Shown here: positions 42,290 to 50,587 of the stretch, one piece after another | Layout: the number at the start of each line of letters is the position of its first letter | Position numbering within the stretch: the first letter of the stretch is position 1 | Assembly (NCBI GenBank): GCA_964581385.1 | Contig: CAZOOK010000022.1 | Location: forward strand, 1-64,000 | Length of the DNA stretch: 64,000 nt | Origin: CAZOOK01 sp964581385 | GTDB taxonomy: Bacteria; Pseudomonadota; Gammaproteobacteria; Nevskiales; Nevskiaceae | Direction of reading: 5' to 3' | The notes under the pieces: generated by a model | Database searches by the model: none | Told to the model about the DNA's origin: nothing | The model's input: only the letters and a program-made list of their open reading frames with translations | Made by a program: the position numbers and the translations under genes

Positions 42290-42991
42290 CTAGCGCTCAT
42301 CGATCGCCATTCCTGTCACCACAACGTTATCGACGAATTCGAATCGCCCGATCCACGGGCCTTCCGCATGCTCCGATAGTTTCATCGGCTTGAGCGGGTG
42401 TACCAAAAAGATTCCGCGCCCCGCAGTCGCATCCAGAATCTCCAAGGTGGCGTCATGGAAGTACAGCCATTCTTCGGTGAGGGTGTACTGGCATTTATAG
42501 AACGCTTCTTTCGCGCTGAATATGAGCGCGGAGAATTTTCCCTGCTCCTCAGCGGATAGTTGCTGCAGCCATTCGATTTCGGATTCAGTGCAGATCCGCG
42601 TCCACAGGTTCGCCGACACACGGCCAACGCGTTCAGCATCGACACCTAGCGCGCGGACCATCCCATAGTGCGCGACCACTGCGCCGCAGAATCCGGCGGT
42701 GTGCGTGATGCTGCCGATGACAGAGTCCGGCCATAGCGGCCGGCGGTCAGTACCCGGACGCAGCGGAAAATCCAGAATTCCCAACTCCTGCAGCGCGCGC
42801 CGCGCGCACAAGCGACCGGCGGCATACTCGTCGACCCGCTTTGGTGCCGCTCGTGTCAGGTGCGCCGATTCTTCCGGATACAAGAGCGCCCGATCGCCGG
42901 GCGTGCGCAGCTCGGCGGCAACCACGCCATCGGGAAACAGGGAAGCTAGGAATGACGACAAACGCGCCGGGTTGGCTTGAACGGTACTCAT
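42290..42991 (-). CDS. 4'-phosphopantetheinyl transferase (EntD/Sfp type)
   Basis: This enzyme moves phosphopantetheine from CoA to a Ser of carrier proteins. The 233-residue protein has the magnesium-binding LGVDAERVG (Asp118, Glu120) and the second signature FSAKEAFYK (Lys161, Glu162), and near residue 93 GSITHTAGFC, where EntD-type enzymes have the SHC region. It is the natural activator for the carrier protein encoded at 44.6 kb on the other strand, although it could also serve other carriers. It follows the GNAT gene by 40 nt on the minus strand, probably as a two-gene operon. Confidence 0.92.
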   Translation of the reverse strand: MSTVQANPARLSSFLASLFPDGVVAAELRTPGDRALLYPEESAHLTRAAPKRVDEYAAGRLCARRALQELGILDFPLRPGTDRRPLWPDSVIGSITHTAGFCGAVVAHYGMVRALGVDAERVGRVSANLWTRICTESEIEWLQQLSAEEQGKFSALIFSAKEAFYKCQYTLTEEWLYFHDATLEILDATAGRGIFLVHPLKPMKLSEHAEGPWIGRFEFVDNVVVTGMAIDER

Positions 42992-43031
42992 CAGAACGGC
43001 GCCCGTCGGAACATCGCGTCGGCAAGCATTT

Positions 43032-43487
43032 TCAGTCAGCCGCGTCGAGGCGCATCTCGAAGTGATGACAGCTGATTCGCATTTTCTGGTTCAGATAAAA
43101 GCGGTGCGCGTCGTAGCGCTGAAAGCCGGAATCCAGATGGAGTTGCGCGCAGCCGTGGTCCCGCGCGTACTCGATCAGCCAACGGAATAGGCGTCCCGCC
43201 CCGCCACGTTTGCGCGCGGCTTCGTCAGTGATCAAGTCGTCGATATAAAGAAGGCGTCCCCATGCCAGGCACTCGTGAATCCGGAAACCGGCAGCGCTGA
43301 TCAATTCACCGTCGACTTTGAGCAACAACAAGTGATAACCATCGGCCTGCTGACGTTGAACCTGGCCGACGTAAGCGCCAACATCTGTAAGATGAAGCCG
43401 CAATTGCTTGATCAGGTGAAAGCTCTCCGCGATGTGCTCGGGATCGGTAGCCAAGTAAATCGCCGTGGATTCAGTTTTGTCGCTCAT
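43032..43487 (-). CDS. GNAT-family N-acetyltransferase
   Basis: A 151-residue acetyltransferase. The acetyl-CoA loop of the GNAT fold is visible in LITDEAARKRGGAGRLFRWLIEYA (R-x-x-G-x-A/G pattern), with the preceding strand YIDDLIT and the C-terminal QKMRISCHHFEMRL, all typical. The acceptor is unknown. I chose the ATG at 43487 (MSDKTEST), because the longer frame to 43541 has a weak start and an unusual N-terminus. It precedes the phosphopantetheinyl transferase gene and is divergent from the methyltransferase gene, so a role in the same carrier-protein pathway is possible. Confidence 0.88.
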   Translation of the reverse strand: MSDKTESTAIYLATDPEHIAESFHLIKQLRLHLTDVGAYVGQVQRQQADGYHLLLLKVDGELISAAGFRIHECLAWGRLLYIDDLITDEAARKRGGAGRLFRWLIEYARDHGCAQLHLDSGFQRYDAHRFYLNQKMRISCHHFEMRLDAAD

Positions 43488-43591
43488 CGGATTAAAGCTC
43501 GAAGAGAAATCTGAGAAAATTCGGAGGTCGCCGCCGTTCAATTTCAGTGGTATAGCTAATGGGGCCGTTTGGGGAGTCTGGGATTGGATTT

Positions 43592-44404
43592 ATGAGCACG
43601 CTTAATATCGATGGCATCAACCGCAAAGCTTGGTCAACTCGACAAGCACTGAAAATATACGATACATCATACGGTTATACGGACCCTGGAGAAAAGGCGG
43701 CGATCGAACGGGTGACCGCGGAAGCACGCGGGCGGCCCATTCTGGACATCGGCGTCGGTGCCGGACGAAGCGCGCAGCTGTGGACAGCCATCAGCAAGGA
43801 CGGGTATGTCGGCGTCGATTACTGCCCGGAAATTCTTGCGCTCGCGAAAGCGAAATTTCCCGATACCCGCTTTCTTCAGATGGACGCTCGCGATCTGTCG
43901 GCTTTTCCGTCCAACTCATTTTTCCTTACCACCTTTAGCTTCAACGGAATCGATTCCGTCGATTACGAAGGGCGTCTGAAAGTTCTCGCCGAGGTCAACC
44001 GGGTACTGATGCCGGGCGGAGTATTCGTTTTCTCCAGCCATAACAAGGATGGTCCTGGCAGCCGCGAAACGCTGCGCATGCTGCGGCCCGGATTCACGCG
44101 GAATCCCGCGGAAATGGCGTTGCGGACGTTCAGAAGCCTGCGAGCAACTCCGCATAGCATCATCAACTTCTATCGGAACAAACGACTCCATCAGGATCAC
44201 GGCACCTATTCTATAAAGACCTGCTCGGCGCACAATTTCGGCATTGTGATCATGTACACGACACTGGCCGAGCAAAAGCGGCAGCTTGCCGCCGCCGGTT
44301 TCAAGATAGAGGCGATTTACGACAATTTCCGCGGCCAGCCCGTATCGGATAGCAGCGATTTGCGGGCAGCACACTGGTTCCAGTTCGTCGCACGCAAACT
44401 GTGA
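43592..44404 (+). CDS. Class I SAM-dependent methyltransferase
   Basis: A 270-residue enzyme with the Rossmann methyltransferase motifs: ILDIGVGAGRS (motif I, binding S-adenosylmethionine), VGVDYCPEIL (acidic end of strand 2), MDARDLSAF and NSFFLTTFSFNGID (motif II region), then VNRVLMPGGVFVFSSH. The C-terminal third, with a basic stretch (YRNKRLHQDHG), is unlike common UbiE-type enzymes and may set the substrate. The ATG at 43592 is preferred to the ATG at 43559. It is upstream of the carrier-protein operon on the same strand, but 210 nt away, so co-transcription is uncertain. Confidence 0.88.
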   Translation: MSTLNIDGINRKAWSTRQALKIYDTSYGYTDPGEKAAIERVTAEARGRPILDIGVGAGRSAQLWTAISKDGYVGVDYCPEILALAKAKFPDTRFLQMDARDLSAFPSNSFFLTTFSFNGIDSVDYEGRLKVLAEVNRVLMPGGVFVFSSHNKDGPGSRETLRMLRPGFTRNPAEMALRTFRSLRATPHSIINFYRNKRLHQDHGTYSIKTCSAHNFGIVIMYTTLAEQKRQLAAAGFKIEAIYDNFRGQPVSDSSDLRAAHWFQFVARKL

Positions 44405-44614
44405 GATAGCAGCTAAAAGCCCGCGATACGGTGGCGCGCCAAGCGCCTTTAGTCCGTTTACCCTTTAACAGCGGGCGACGTTGTTAGTAAGCCGATGTAA
44501 CCTGTACGGCTAGACTTTTTCGGCGCGGAAGTGAACTAAATACCGCAAATGCCGCTAAGGTTTTGAGCGGCGCAAGCCGTTTTTTTCGCAGAAAACCAAG
44601 TTTCGATATTAAAT
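44405..44614 (+). other. Upstream region of the carrier-protein operon
   Basis: This gap of 210 nt holds a small hairpin-like sequence, GCCGCT...AGCGGC near 44550-44575, followed by CGGCGCAAGCCG and a T-run. It could terminate transcription from the methyltransferase gene before the operon. The stem is short, so the call is weak. No promoter stands out by eye. Confidence 0.3.
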
Positions 44615-44902
44615 ATGCATTTTTTGAATGAGGGCAAGCACTTGACGACGACAGGGGACCGGATTCGAACCATCTTGAACGACCACGGCAAACTATCGGT
44701 GGACGCGGCAACTTTGGCCGATGGCGCAGATCTGTACGAAGCAGGTCTGTCCTCATTTGCCACAGTTCAGCTTATGCTGGCCCTCGAAGATGCGTTCGAT
44801 GTCGAGATTCCGGAGCGCTTGCTCAATCGCCGCACCTTTGAGAGCATCGCGGCGATTGCAGGGGTTATCGGATCCCTGACCAATACACCACGAACGACCT
44901 AG
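44615..44902 (+). CDS. Acyl/aminoacyl carrier protein
   Basis: A 95-residue carrier protein with the phosphopantetheine site in DLYEAGLSSFATVQLM: Ser47 occupies the usual DSL serine position, read here as S-S-F. The helix-III segment LALEDAFDVEIPERLLNRRTFES is typical of acyl carrier proteins. It fits the carrier partners of amino acid:[carrier protein] ligases, one of which is encoded two genes downstream. The start could alternatively be the TTG at 44642, since the first nine residues are not needed for the fold. It needs a phosphopantetheinyl transferase, which is encoded at 42.3 kb. Confidence 0.9.
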   Translation: MHFLNEGKHLTTTGDRIRTILNDHGKLSVDAATLADGADLYEAGLSSFATVQLMLALEDAFDVEIPERLLNRRTFESIAAIAGVIGSLTNTPRTT

Positions 44903-44919
44903 GCCTGCTAACACTACCT

Positions 44920-46101
44920 ATGACCGCCGAACCGACGTCAACGGCTGCCGAAAAAGCCCGCATGGTGGGCGCCGGCGTGATTGAAAAACATGCCGATGAC
45001 GTCGATCGCAACGGGAGGTTTCCGAGCGAGGCGGTGACAGCGATCAAGGAAAACCGCTTGCTGAGCATCATGCTGCCCCGAGAGCTCGGCGGCGAAGACG
45101 CCAGCCTTGCCGAGGTGGCTGAACTGTGTTCGATTTTTAGCCAGCATTGCGCAGCGACGGCGATGATCTTCGCGATGCACCAGATCAAACTCGCCAGCCT
45201 TGCGGCACATGGCCTGAAAAGCCCATGGCATCGAGCGTTCATGGAGCGCATCGCCAAGGAACAGTTGCTATTGGCCTCGGCGACCACCGAAGCCGGTATT
45301 GGTGGAAATCTGCGCAACAGCATTTGTGCGGTTCAAGTGAACGGCCCGACATTTGATCTCGTTAAAGAAGCGAGCGTCATTTCCTATGGTACTGAGGCTG
45401 ACGCGATTCTGGTCACCGCGCGCCGCCATCCGGATGCCGCCCCCTCTGACCAAGTCATGGTTGCCGTGCTCAAGGATCAATACCGCCTCGAGAAAACCAG
45501 CGATTGGGACACGCTCGGCATGCGCGGCACCTGCAGCGATGGCTTCCGCCTGACGACATCGGCTCCCGTCGAGCAGATCTTCCCGCAGCCGTTCGCGGAA
45601 ATCGCGGCGCAATCGATGCTGGCCGACTCCCACCTGCTGTGGAGCAGCGTGTGGTTCGGCATCGCCGCAGCTGCGGTCACCCGTGCGCAATCGTTCGTTC
45701 GCGCCGAAGCCCGCAAGAATCCGGGATCACCGCCGCCGGGCGCCCTGCGGCTCGCGGAAGCGATCAGCATGCTGCAGGGCGTGAAGGCCAATATCGTCGC
45801 CGGCCTTAGGCGTTTCGAGGTGGCGAAACGATCTGAGGACGATTTGATGTCGCTCGGCTTTGCGGTGGCGATGAACAACGTGAAAGTCGGCGTCTCGCAG
45901 ACAGTCGTGCAGGTCGTTAATCATGCGTTGCTGATCTGCGGCATTCTCGGTTACAAGAACAACACACCTTACAGTCTGGGCCGGCATCTGCGAGATGCCC
46001 ATTCTGCGGCGCTGATGATTAGCAACGACCGCATCCTCGGCAATACCTCGAACCTGCTGCTCGCCCACAAGCACAACACCGGACTCCTGGACTCGCCATG
46101 A
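44920..46101 (+). CDS. Acyl-CoA dehydrogenase family flavoprotein
   Basis: A 393-residue FAD enzyme of the acyl-CoA dehydrogenase fold: an N-terminal helical domain (IMLPRELGGEDASLAEVAELCSI), the beta domain with LLASATTEAGIGGN (substrate/FAD loop), and a C-terminal four-helix domain. The catalytic base of fatty-acid enzymes cannot be placed with confidence. Given its place after the carrier protein and 4-nt overlap with the ligase gene, it more likely acts on a carrier-bound amino-acyl or acyl thioester than in beta-oxidation. That is inference; oxidation of the alpha-beta bond of the loaded amino acid is one option. Confidence 0.9.
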   Translation: MTAEPTSTAAEKARMVGAGVIEKHADDVDRNGRFPSEAVTAIKENRLLSIMLPRELGGEDASLAEVAELCSIFSQHCAATAMIFAMHQIKLASLAAHGLKSPWHRAFMERIAKEQLLLASATTEAGIGGNLRNSICAVQVNGPTFDLVKEASVISYGTEADAILVTARRHPDAAPSDQVMVAVLKDQYRLEKTSDWDTLGMRGTCSDGFRLTTSAPVEQIFPQPFAEIAAQSMLADSHLLWSSVWFGIAAAAVTRAQSFVRAEARKNPGSPPPGALRLAEAISMLQGVKANIVAGLRRFEVAKRSEDDLMSLGFAVAMNNVKVGVSQTVVQVVNHALLICGILGYKNNTPYSLGRHLRDAHSAALMISNDRILGNTSNLLLAHKHNTGLLDSP

Positions 46102-47009
46102 CCAACGCACAGGCCGCTTTTTTACAGGAGTTGCTCGAGCACGGCGTGCTCATCGACATGGGCGTGGAAGGCTTGTACGGTCGCAGCGGTGTATTCGAGG
46201 ATGTGATCGAGCGATTCAGCGTGCTGGTCGCGGAATACGGCCGCACCGACGGCGCCGAAGTGGTCCGTTTCCCACCCGGCATGAGCCGCGCGCAATTCGA
46301 GAAAAGCGGCTATCTGAAAAGCTTTCCGCAACTGGCCGGCACCGTGCACAGCTTCATGGGTAACGATCGCGAACACGCCGCGCTACTCGGCATGCTCGAT
46401 AACGGGCAAAACTGGACCGACGGACAGAAAGCCACCGATGTCGTGCTGACGCCAGCCGCCTGCTATCCACTCTATCCGGCGGTCGCGCGCCGCGGCGCCC
46501 TGCCCGACAAGGGCGGCCTCTTCGATCTCTACTCGTACTGCTTCCGGCATGAACCTTCACAAGATCCTGCACGCATGCAGATGTTCCGCATGCGCGAGTA
46601 CGTACGCATGGGCACTCCGGATCAAGTGGTGGCATTCCGTGAATCATGGATCGAGCGTGGGCAGGAACTGATGCGCGCGCTCGGCGTTCCGGTCGACGTG
46701 GATGTCGCCAACGATCCATTTTTCGGCCGTGCCGGCAAGCTCTTGTCCAACAACCAGCGCGATCAGAAACTCAAGTTCGAGCTGCTGATCCCGATCACCA
46801 GCGAAGAAAAGCCGACTGCCTGCCTCAGCTTCAATTATCACCAGGAGCATTTCGGCACGCTGTGGGGCCTGCGCACCGACAACGGCAACGTAGCGCATAC
46901 GGCCTGCGTCGGCTTCGGCATGGAGCGCGTCGCGCTGGCGCTGTTCAAGCATCACGGCGTCGACGTGAAACGCTGGCCCAAGGCGGTCCGCGACCGGTTG
47001 TGGGGCTGA
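46098..47009 (+). CDS. Amino acid:[carrier protein] ligase (SerRS-like)
   Basis: This family is built like the catalytic core of atypical seryl-tRNA synthetases but lacks the tRNA-binding arm. It activates an amino acid (Gly or Ala in Bradyrhizobium Bll0957) and loads it onto a dedicated carrier protein. The 303-residue protein keeps the zinc ligands Cys122, Glu167 and Cys270, whose spacing equals what I recall for Bll0957 (131, 176, 279). Class II motifs are visible in FRHEPSQDPAR and VGFGMERVALALF. No coiled-coil N-terminal arm is present. It overlaps the dehydrogenase gene by 4 nt and is followed 4 nt later by the DUF1839 gene. Confidence 0.93.
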   Translation: MTNAQAAFLQELLEHGVLIDMGVEGLYGRSGVFEDVIERFSVLVAEYGRTDGAEVVRFPPGMSRAQFEKSGYLKSFPQLAGTVHSFMGNDREHAALLGMLDNGQNWTDGQKATDVVLTPAACYPLYPAVARRGALPDKGGLFDLYSYCFRHEPSQDPARMQMFRMREYVRMGTPDQVVAFRESWIERGQELMRALGVPVDVDVANDPFFGRAGKLLSNNQRDQKLKFELLIPITSEEKPTACLSFNYHQEHFGTLWGLRTDNGNVAHTACVGFGMERVALALFKHHGVDVKRWPKAVRDRLWG

Positions 47010-47013
47010 AGCG

Positions 47014-48000
47014 ATGGGTGATGTCTGCTTCCCGCAGTTTGATCCCGCAACCTACAAACCACACGCGCTGCATGCGTCGCAGCACAACTGGCCCGAAACC
47101 AACTGTTACGTTGATCTGTGGATCGAAGTTCTAAGTAGCTGCGGCTTCGAGCCGGAGGCGGCGCTTGGCTTCACAGTGACTCAGGATTTCGAGGGCGATC
47201 AGTTCACATTCTTCAAGTTTCCGCCGGAGGATCTGGCGAAACTGTTCGACGTCACCGTGCAGGAGCTGGCGATCTACGATCGCGTCGAAGCGCACACTCT
47301 CGAGCAACTGCGCCGTGGTCGCCTGGTGCTGGTCGAAGTGGACAGTTACTTTTTGCCTGACACGCGCGGCACCTCCTATCGCCTGACTCACGGCAAGACC
47401 ACGATCGCGATCAATCGGTTCGACATCGCCAATCGCCGGCTCGGCTACTTTCACAACGCCGGCTACTTCGGCCTCGACGGCGAGGATTTCGATGGTGTGT
47501 TCCGGCGCGTTCCGCCGCCGCGGGCGGGCGAGGAAGCGATGTTTCCCTACGTCGAATTCGTGAAATTCGGCGGTGCTCCGCGACGCGGGATCGACCTGCG
47601 CAATGTATCGCTGGCGCTACTACGTGAGCATCTACGCCGTCGCCCTTCCAGTAATCCGATCCGGGCTTATCAGCAAACATTTCCCTCGCATCTGGAAACG
47701 CTCGCACAACGACCACTCGAATTTTTCCATCTCTACGCGTTCAACACGCTGCGCCAGATCGGTGCCAATTTCGAACTGCTCGGCAGCTATCTCGGCTGGC
47801 TCGCCGCACACGGTGAAAGCGGACTTGATATGGCAATGACGGCCTGCGGACAGATCGCCGACGGCGCCAAAAGCCTTCAGTTCCAACTCGCGCGCGCCGT
47901 CGCCCGCAAACGCTTCGACAAGCTCGAAGGCGCGCTGGACAGTGTTGCCGATGCTTACGATACCGCGATTGGAGATTTGTGGCGCAAGTACGGTGATTAG
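47014..48000 (+). CDS. DUF1839 family protein
   Basis: A 328-residue cytoplasmic protein of DUF1839 (HNWPETNCYVDLWIEVL near 26, VEVDSYFLPDTRGTSYR near 108, FHNAGYFGLDGEDF near 147). Its biochemical role is unknown. The central VEVDSYFLPDT with a preceding CYVDLW suggests a papain-like or amidotransferase-like fold to me, but I cannot prove it. The gene always seems to accompany the carrier-protein ligase in the clusters I recall, and here sits 4 nt after it and directly abuts the glycosidase-like gene. It is a good candidate for the transferase that accepts the carrier-bound amino acid. Confidence 0.85.
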   Translation: MGDVCFPQFDPATYKPHALHASQHNWPETNCYVDLWIEVLSSCGFEPEAALGFTVTQDFEGDQFTFFKFPPEDLAKLFDVTVQELAIYDRVEAHTLEQLRRGRLVLVEVDSYFLPDTRGTSYRLTHGKTTIAINRFDIANRRLGYFHNAGYFGLDGEDFDGVFRRVPPPRAGEEAMFPYVEFVKFGGAPRRGIDLRNVSLALLREHLRRRPSSNPIRAYQQTFPSHLETLAQRPLEFFHLYAFNTLRQIGANFELLGSYLGWLAAHGESGLDMAMTACGQIADGAKSLQFQLARAVARKRFDKLEGALDSVADAYDTAIGDLWRKYGD

Positions 48001-50481
48001 ATGGCCAGAATCATCTCAGCTGGATGCTTTCGCACAATTCCGATCGCCGACGGTTGGGAACTTGCCTCGACGCTTCCGGATCAATGCGCGACGCCCGCCG
48101 ATGCCGACGCACTGAGCGATTGGCTCACTGCCGAAGTGCCCGGAACCGTAGCGTCCACGTTGCGAACGGCGGGTCTCTGGAATCTCGAAAATCCTGCACC
48201 GCTGCATGATCGAGATCACTGGTATCGCGTGCGCTTCACCGGCGTGGGTCGCCGCAAGCTACGCTTTCACGGTCTGGCGACACTCGCGGAAGTCTGGCTG
48301 AACGACGTGCTCATCCTGAGTTCGGACAACATGTTCGTGACACATGATGTCGAAGCGGACCTGAGCGACAACAACCGTCTGCACATTCGCTTTCGCGCAC
48401 TAGCGCCGATACTCGCGAAACCCGGCAAACGCGCGCGCTGGCGTCCGGCAATGATTTCTCCGACTTCGTTGCGTAACGTGCGTACCACCGTGCTTGGCCA
48501 CATGCCAGGCTGGTGTCCGCCGGTCCACGCCGTCGGGCCGTGGCGGGCGATCGATATTATTGAAACGCGGGGATCGCTGAACATCACCGCAGCCAACGTC
48601 CATGCGCACTTGTGCCCGGATCACGTCGGCGAACTGCGCGTCACCCTCGCCGACCCCGGCGCCGATCTCATGATGGCGACGCTCGAATGCGCGGGATATT
48701 CCGTGCCGATGATCGAGCGCGGCGACGGCCATCTTGAGGCATATCTCGAAATTCCCGATGTGCAGCCATGGTGGCCGCATACGCACGGCGAGCCGAAGCT
48801 GCACGAGGTGCGTGTGCGCGTCGGCGAAACGACAGTCAACCTCGGCCGCGTGGGTTTCCGCCAGATCGAAGTGGACCGCGGCAACGATGGTCGCGCCTTC
48901 GCATTGAAGATCAACGGCACGCGCGTTTTTTGCCGCGGCGCCTGCTGGGCACCCGCAGATATTGTGAGTTTGCCGGACGCTCGCGCAGCGTATGTGCCGT
49001 GGTTGGAAATGATGAAAGCCGCCAATATGAACATGGTGCGCATTGGCGGCACCATGGTTTACGAAGGCGATGCGTTCTACGAACTCTGCGACGAGCTGGG
49101 ACTGCTCGTATGGCAGGATTTCATGTTCGCCAATTTCGACTACCCGGTTGGCGACAAATCGTTCGAGAACAGCGTCAAGAAAGAAGCGCTGCAATTTCTC
49201 GATCGCACGCAAACCTCACCCAGCCTTGCTGTTCTCTGCGGCGGCAGCGAGGTTGCACAGCAAGCATCAATGCTGGGCTTGGCGCGCGAAGCCTGGACTG
49301 GGCCGCTATTCGACGAGTGGCTGCCCATAATCAGTGCCCGGGTGCGTCCTGATCTACCCTACGTGCCGAACTCTCCCAGCGGCGGAGAGTTGCCCTTCAT
49401 CGCGAACGCGGGCGTGACTCACTACTACGGCGTCGGTGCTTATCTGCGCCCGCTCGACGACGCGCGCCGCGCCGAGGTTCGTTTCGCCAGCGAGTGCCTG
49501 GCCTTCGCCAATGTGCCGGAAGCGCGGACGCTGGACGCCGCTCTGCCGGTTCCCGCCTTGCATCACCCACTGTGGAAGCAACGGGTCCCGCGCGACAACG
49601 GTGCATCATGGGATTTCGAGGATATCCGCGATCACTATCTCGGTGTTCTCTATGCCGTCGAGCCGGCGCTGCTGCGCAGAGAAGAACCGGAGCGCTACCT
49701 CGAACTCTCGCGCGCGGTCACCGGTGAAGTGATGGAAGCGGTATTCGCCGAATGGCGGCGCAAACATTCGACTACGGCGGGTGGTCTGGTCTGGCTGTTC
49801 AAGGATTTGTGGCCGGGCGCTGGCTGGGGAGTGGTCGATTCGCTCGGCGAGCCGAAGGCGGCTTGGTATGCGCTGCGCCGCGCGTTCCGCCAATTACAAG
49901 TCGCGTTGATCGACGAAGGCGTCAATGGACTCGCGGCACACGTCATCAACGACACCGGCGTGGAGCGGAAACTGCGGCTGTCGCTCACCTGCTGGCGCGG
50001 CAACGCACGCATCGTAGCCGGCGAACGCACGCTGCACGTCGCCGCTCACGATGCTGCCGAGATTTCAGCAACCGATATTTTCGGCGCATTTTTCGACACG
50101 ACTTATGCGTATCGCTTCGGCCCGCCTGCGCACGAGGTCACCCATGCCGCGCTCCGGTCCGCCGACAGTGGCGAGCTGCTGGCCGAAGCATTTCACTTTC
50201 CGCAGGGGCGAATCATCGCGCCGCAGCCCTTGGATCTGCAGGCGACCGTCGAGAAAAGCGGAAGCGACTGGTTTCTGAATTTGCGCACGAGCCGGCTCGT
50301 GCTGTCCCTGCATATCGACGATGACCAGTTTCGCGCCGAAGACAACGGGTTCCATCTTGCACCGAATGGCGAACGTCGCGTGGAACTGTTGCCACGCGCG
50401 TTAACATCAACAGCGCCGAATGGAGAAATCCGCGCGCTAAACGGATCACAAACGGTCCGCTATCGAGTACAAACGGAATAA
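48001..50481 (+). CDS. Glycoside hydrolase family 2-like protein (beta-mannosidase type)
   Basis: An 826-residue protein laid out like GH2 enzymes: an N-terminal jelly-roll (LNDVLILSSDNMFV), immunoglobulin-like domain, TIM barrel (about 300-600, CWAPADIVSLPDA, MVRIGGTM), and C-terminal beta domains. The acid/base loop usually reading CGNNE is LCGGSE, with Glu417, so an Asn next to the acid is replaced by Ser; activity is likely but specificity is not predictable. No signal peptide is visible, so it should act in the cytoplasm. It begins at the base after the DUF1839 stop. Its place in a carrier-protein operon suggests that the final product contains a sugar. Confidence 0.88.
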   Translation: MARIISAGCFRTIPIADGWELASTLPDQCATPADADALSDWLTAEVPGTVASTLRTAGLWNLENPAPLHDRDHWYRVRFTGVGRRKLRFHGLATLAEVWLNDVLILSSDNMFVTHDVEADLSDNNRLHIRFRALAPILAKPGKRARWRPAMISPTSLRNVRTTVLGHMPGWCPPVHAVGPWRAIDIIETRGSLNITAANVHAHLCPDHVGELRVTLADPGADLMMATLECAGYSVPMIERGDGHLEAYLEIPDVQPWWPHTHGEPKLHEVRVRVGETTVNLGRVGFRQIEVDRGNDGRAFALKINGTRVFCRGACWAPADIVSLPDARAAYVPWLEMMKAANMNMVRIGGTMVYEGDAFYELCDELGLLVWQDFMFANFDYPVGDKSFENSVKKEALQFLDRTQTSPSLAVLCGGSEVAQQASMLGLAREAWTGPLFDEWLPIISARVRPDLPYVPNSPSGGELPFIANAGVTHYYGVGAYLRPLDDARRAEVRFASECLAFANVPEARTLDAALPVPALHHPLWKQRVPRDNGASWDFEDIRDHYLGVLYAVEPALLRREEPERYLELSRAVTGEVMEAVFAEWRRKHSTTAGGLVWLFKDLWPGAGWGVVDSLGEPKAAWYALRRAFRQLQVALIDEGVNGLAAHVINDTGVERKLRLSLTCWRGNARIVAGERTLHVAAHDAAEISATDIFGAFFDTTYAYRFGPPAHEVTHAALRSADSGELLAEAFHFPQGRIIAPQPLDLQATVEKSGSDWFLNLRTSRLVLSLHIDDDQFRAEDNGFHLAPNGERRVELLPRALTSTAPNGEIRALNGSQTVRYRVQTE

Positions 50482-50587
50482 CCATCCGATGATCAGATCG
50501 GCTGATCTAATTCGTTGTTGCACGACGTGCCTACAGAATTGAGCTTTGGCAATTCCAAGGCTCTGGTCAGTCTCGGTAACGCAGGCT

